Shown: piece after piece, positions 6,271 through 6,932 of the stretch
Layout of the letters: every line of letters starts with the position of its first letter
Numbering within the stretch: the stretch's first letter is position 1
From: an archaeon MnTg01
GTDB taxonomy: Archaea > Thermoproteota > Nitrososphaeria > Nitrososphaerales > Nitrosopumilaceae
Assembly (NCBI GenBank): GCA_008974855.1
Contig: BFAR01000137.1
Location: 1-6,932 of the forward strand
Length of the DNA stretch: 6,932 bases
Direction: 5' to 3'
Notes under the pieces: generated by a model
The model's database searches: none
What the model was told of the DNA's origin: nothing
The model's input: the letters and a program-made list of their open reading frames with translations, nothing else
Program-made: the position numbers and the translations under genes

Positions 6271-6932
6271 ATGACATTTCTTGATGTGTCTAGTCTTACC
6301 ACAAGATACCAAACCTCAAAAGGCCAAGTACATGCACTTGAAGATGTAAATTTTTCATTAGAAAAAGGAGAATCAATTGGAATTGCAGGAGAAAGTGCTT
6401 GTGGAAAAAGCACTTTGGGACTATCCTTAATTCGAATGATTCAAGGAGGGAAAATTATTTCAGGAAAAATTACCTTTGATGGAGAATCAATCTTAGATCT
6501 AACAGAATCAAAGTTTGATAATGATTATCGTTGGAAAAAAATTTCAATGGTTTTTCAAGGAGCAATGAATTCACTTGATCCAGTTTATACAATAAAGCAA
6601 CAGTTTGTCGAAGTCTTAAAAGAACACGACTATGAGGGAGATTCTGAAAAATTAATTTTGGATTCGATTAAATCTGTTAACTTGGATGAAAGCGTTCTAA
6701 AAAAATATCCTCATGAACTTAGCGGAGGAATGAAACAAAGAATAATTATTGCAATAGCATTATTGCTCAAACCAAAATTTGTAATTGCTGATGAGCCTTC
6801 AACTGCACTTGATGTTTTAATTCAAGCTCAAATTGTTAATCTCTTAAAGAAACTAAAAAAAGATGGCATGTCTATTATGTTAATTACACACGACTTGGCA
6901 GTACTTTCTGAAATTGCTGATAAAATAGGAAT
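6271..6932 (+). CDS. Peptide/nickel-type ABC importer ATP-binding subunit, OppD/DppD-like (3' end cut off)
   Basis: This ATPase would power uptake of small peptides or a related substrate together with membrane and binding proteins not in the window. The first 220 residues are visible before the window edge. A full protein is usually about 320 or more, so the C-terminal third, including the oligopeptide-transporter tail, is missing. Motifs in order: Walker A GESACGKST (40-48, with Ala where the family usually has Gly), Q-loop Q96 in VFQGAMNSLDP, signature LSGGMKQR (150-157), Walker B FVIADEP (170-176, D174 and E175), D-loop STALD (177-181) and H-loop H207. The N-terminal KGQVHALEDV segment and MNSLDPV favour the OppD/DppD over the OppF/DppF type. 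Substrate cannot be told from this subunit. ATG 6271 is chosen because it places the first beta strand (TFLDVSSLTTRY) correctly; TTG 6232 is a poorer alternative. Confidence 0.88.
   Translation, partial: MTFLDVSSLTTRYQTSKGQVHALEDVNFSLEKGESIGIAGESACGKSTLGLSLIRMIQGGKIISGKITFDGESILDLTESKFDNDYRWKKISMVFQGAMNSLDPVYTIKQQFVEVLKEHDYEGDSEKLILDSIKSVNLDESVLKKYPHELSGGMKQRIIIAIALLLKPKFVIADEPSTALDVLIQAQIVNLLKKLKKDGMSIMLITHDLAVLSEIADKIG

Overview
This is an AT-rich window (roughly two thirds A+T by eye) that reads as ordinary archaeal housekeeping DNA, most likely from an ammonia-oxidising member of the Nitrososphaerota (Thaumarchaeota), Nitrosopumilus-like. The evidence is the archaeal form of every enzyme: a Sulfolobus-type LeuB, a Methanocaldococcus-type LeuA and a short archaeal AspRS. 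Genes are tightly packed and overlapping, GGTGAT-like Shine-Dalgarno pieces lie inside the operon, and upstream spacers are short with TATA-like boxes near the start codons. The phylum call is an inference. No 16S or other marker gene is present.

Positions 1-134 hold no gene I can support, but carry two perfect inverted repeats side by side just ahead of the first gene. Positions 135-4890 form a plus-strand branched-chain amino acid operon: ilvB and ilvN (catalytic and regulatory subunits of acetohydroxyacid synthase), leuA (2-isopropylmalate synthase) and leuB (3-isopropylmalate dehydrogenase). ilvB and ilvN are 8 nt apart, or overlap by 1 nt if the GTG start is used. ilvN and leuA overlap by 4 nt (ATGA). 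leuB follows after 42 nt with its own Shine-Dalgarno. IlvB/IlvN open the valine, leucine and isoleucine pathways. LeuA and LeuB carry out the first and third steps of the leucine branch. The intervening genes (ilvC, ilvD, leuC, leuD) are not in the window.

Convergent to leuB, with only 5 nt between the stop codons, lies aspS on the minus strand (4896-6185), a complete archaeal class II aspartyl-tRNA synthetase. An 85-nt divergent spacer (6186-6270) separates aspS from a plus-strand gene cut by the window edge. That gene encodes the ATP-binding subunit of a peptide/nickel-type ABC importer (OppD/DppD-like), with 220 codons visible.

I found no mobile element, CRISPR array, tRNA, rRNA or novel defence-like system. 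The points most worth a second look are the paired dyads upstream of ilvB, a Glu in place of the usual Asp in the thiamine diphosphate motif of IlvB, and a non-standard residue at the tRNA-discrimination position of AspRS.
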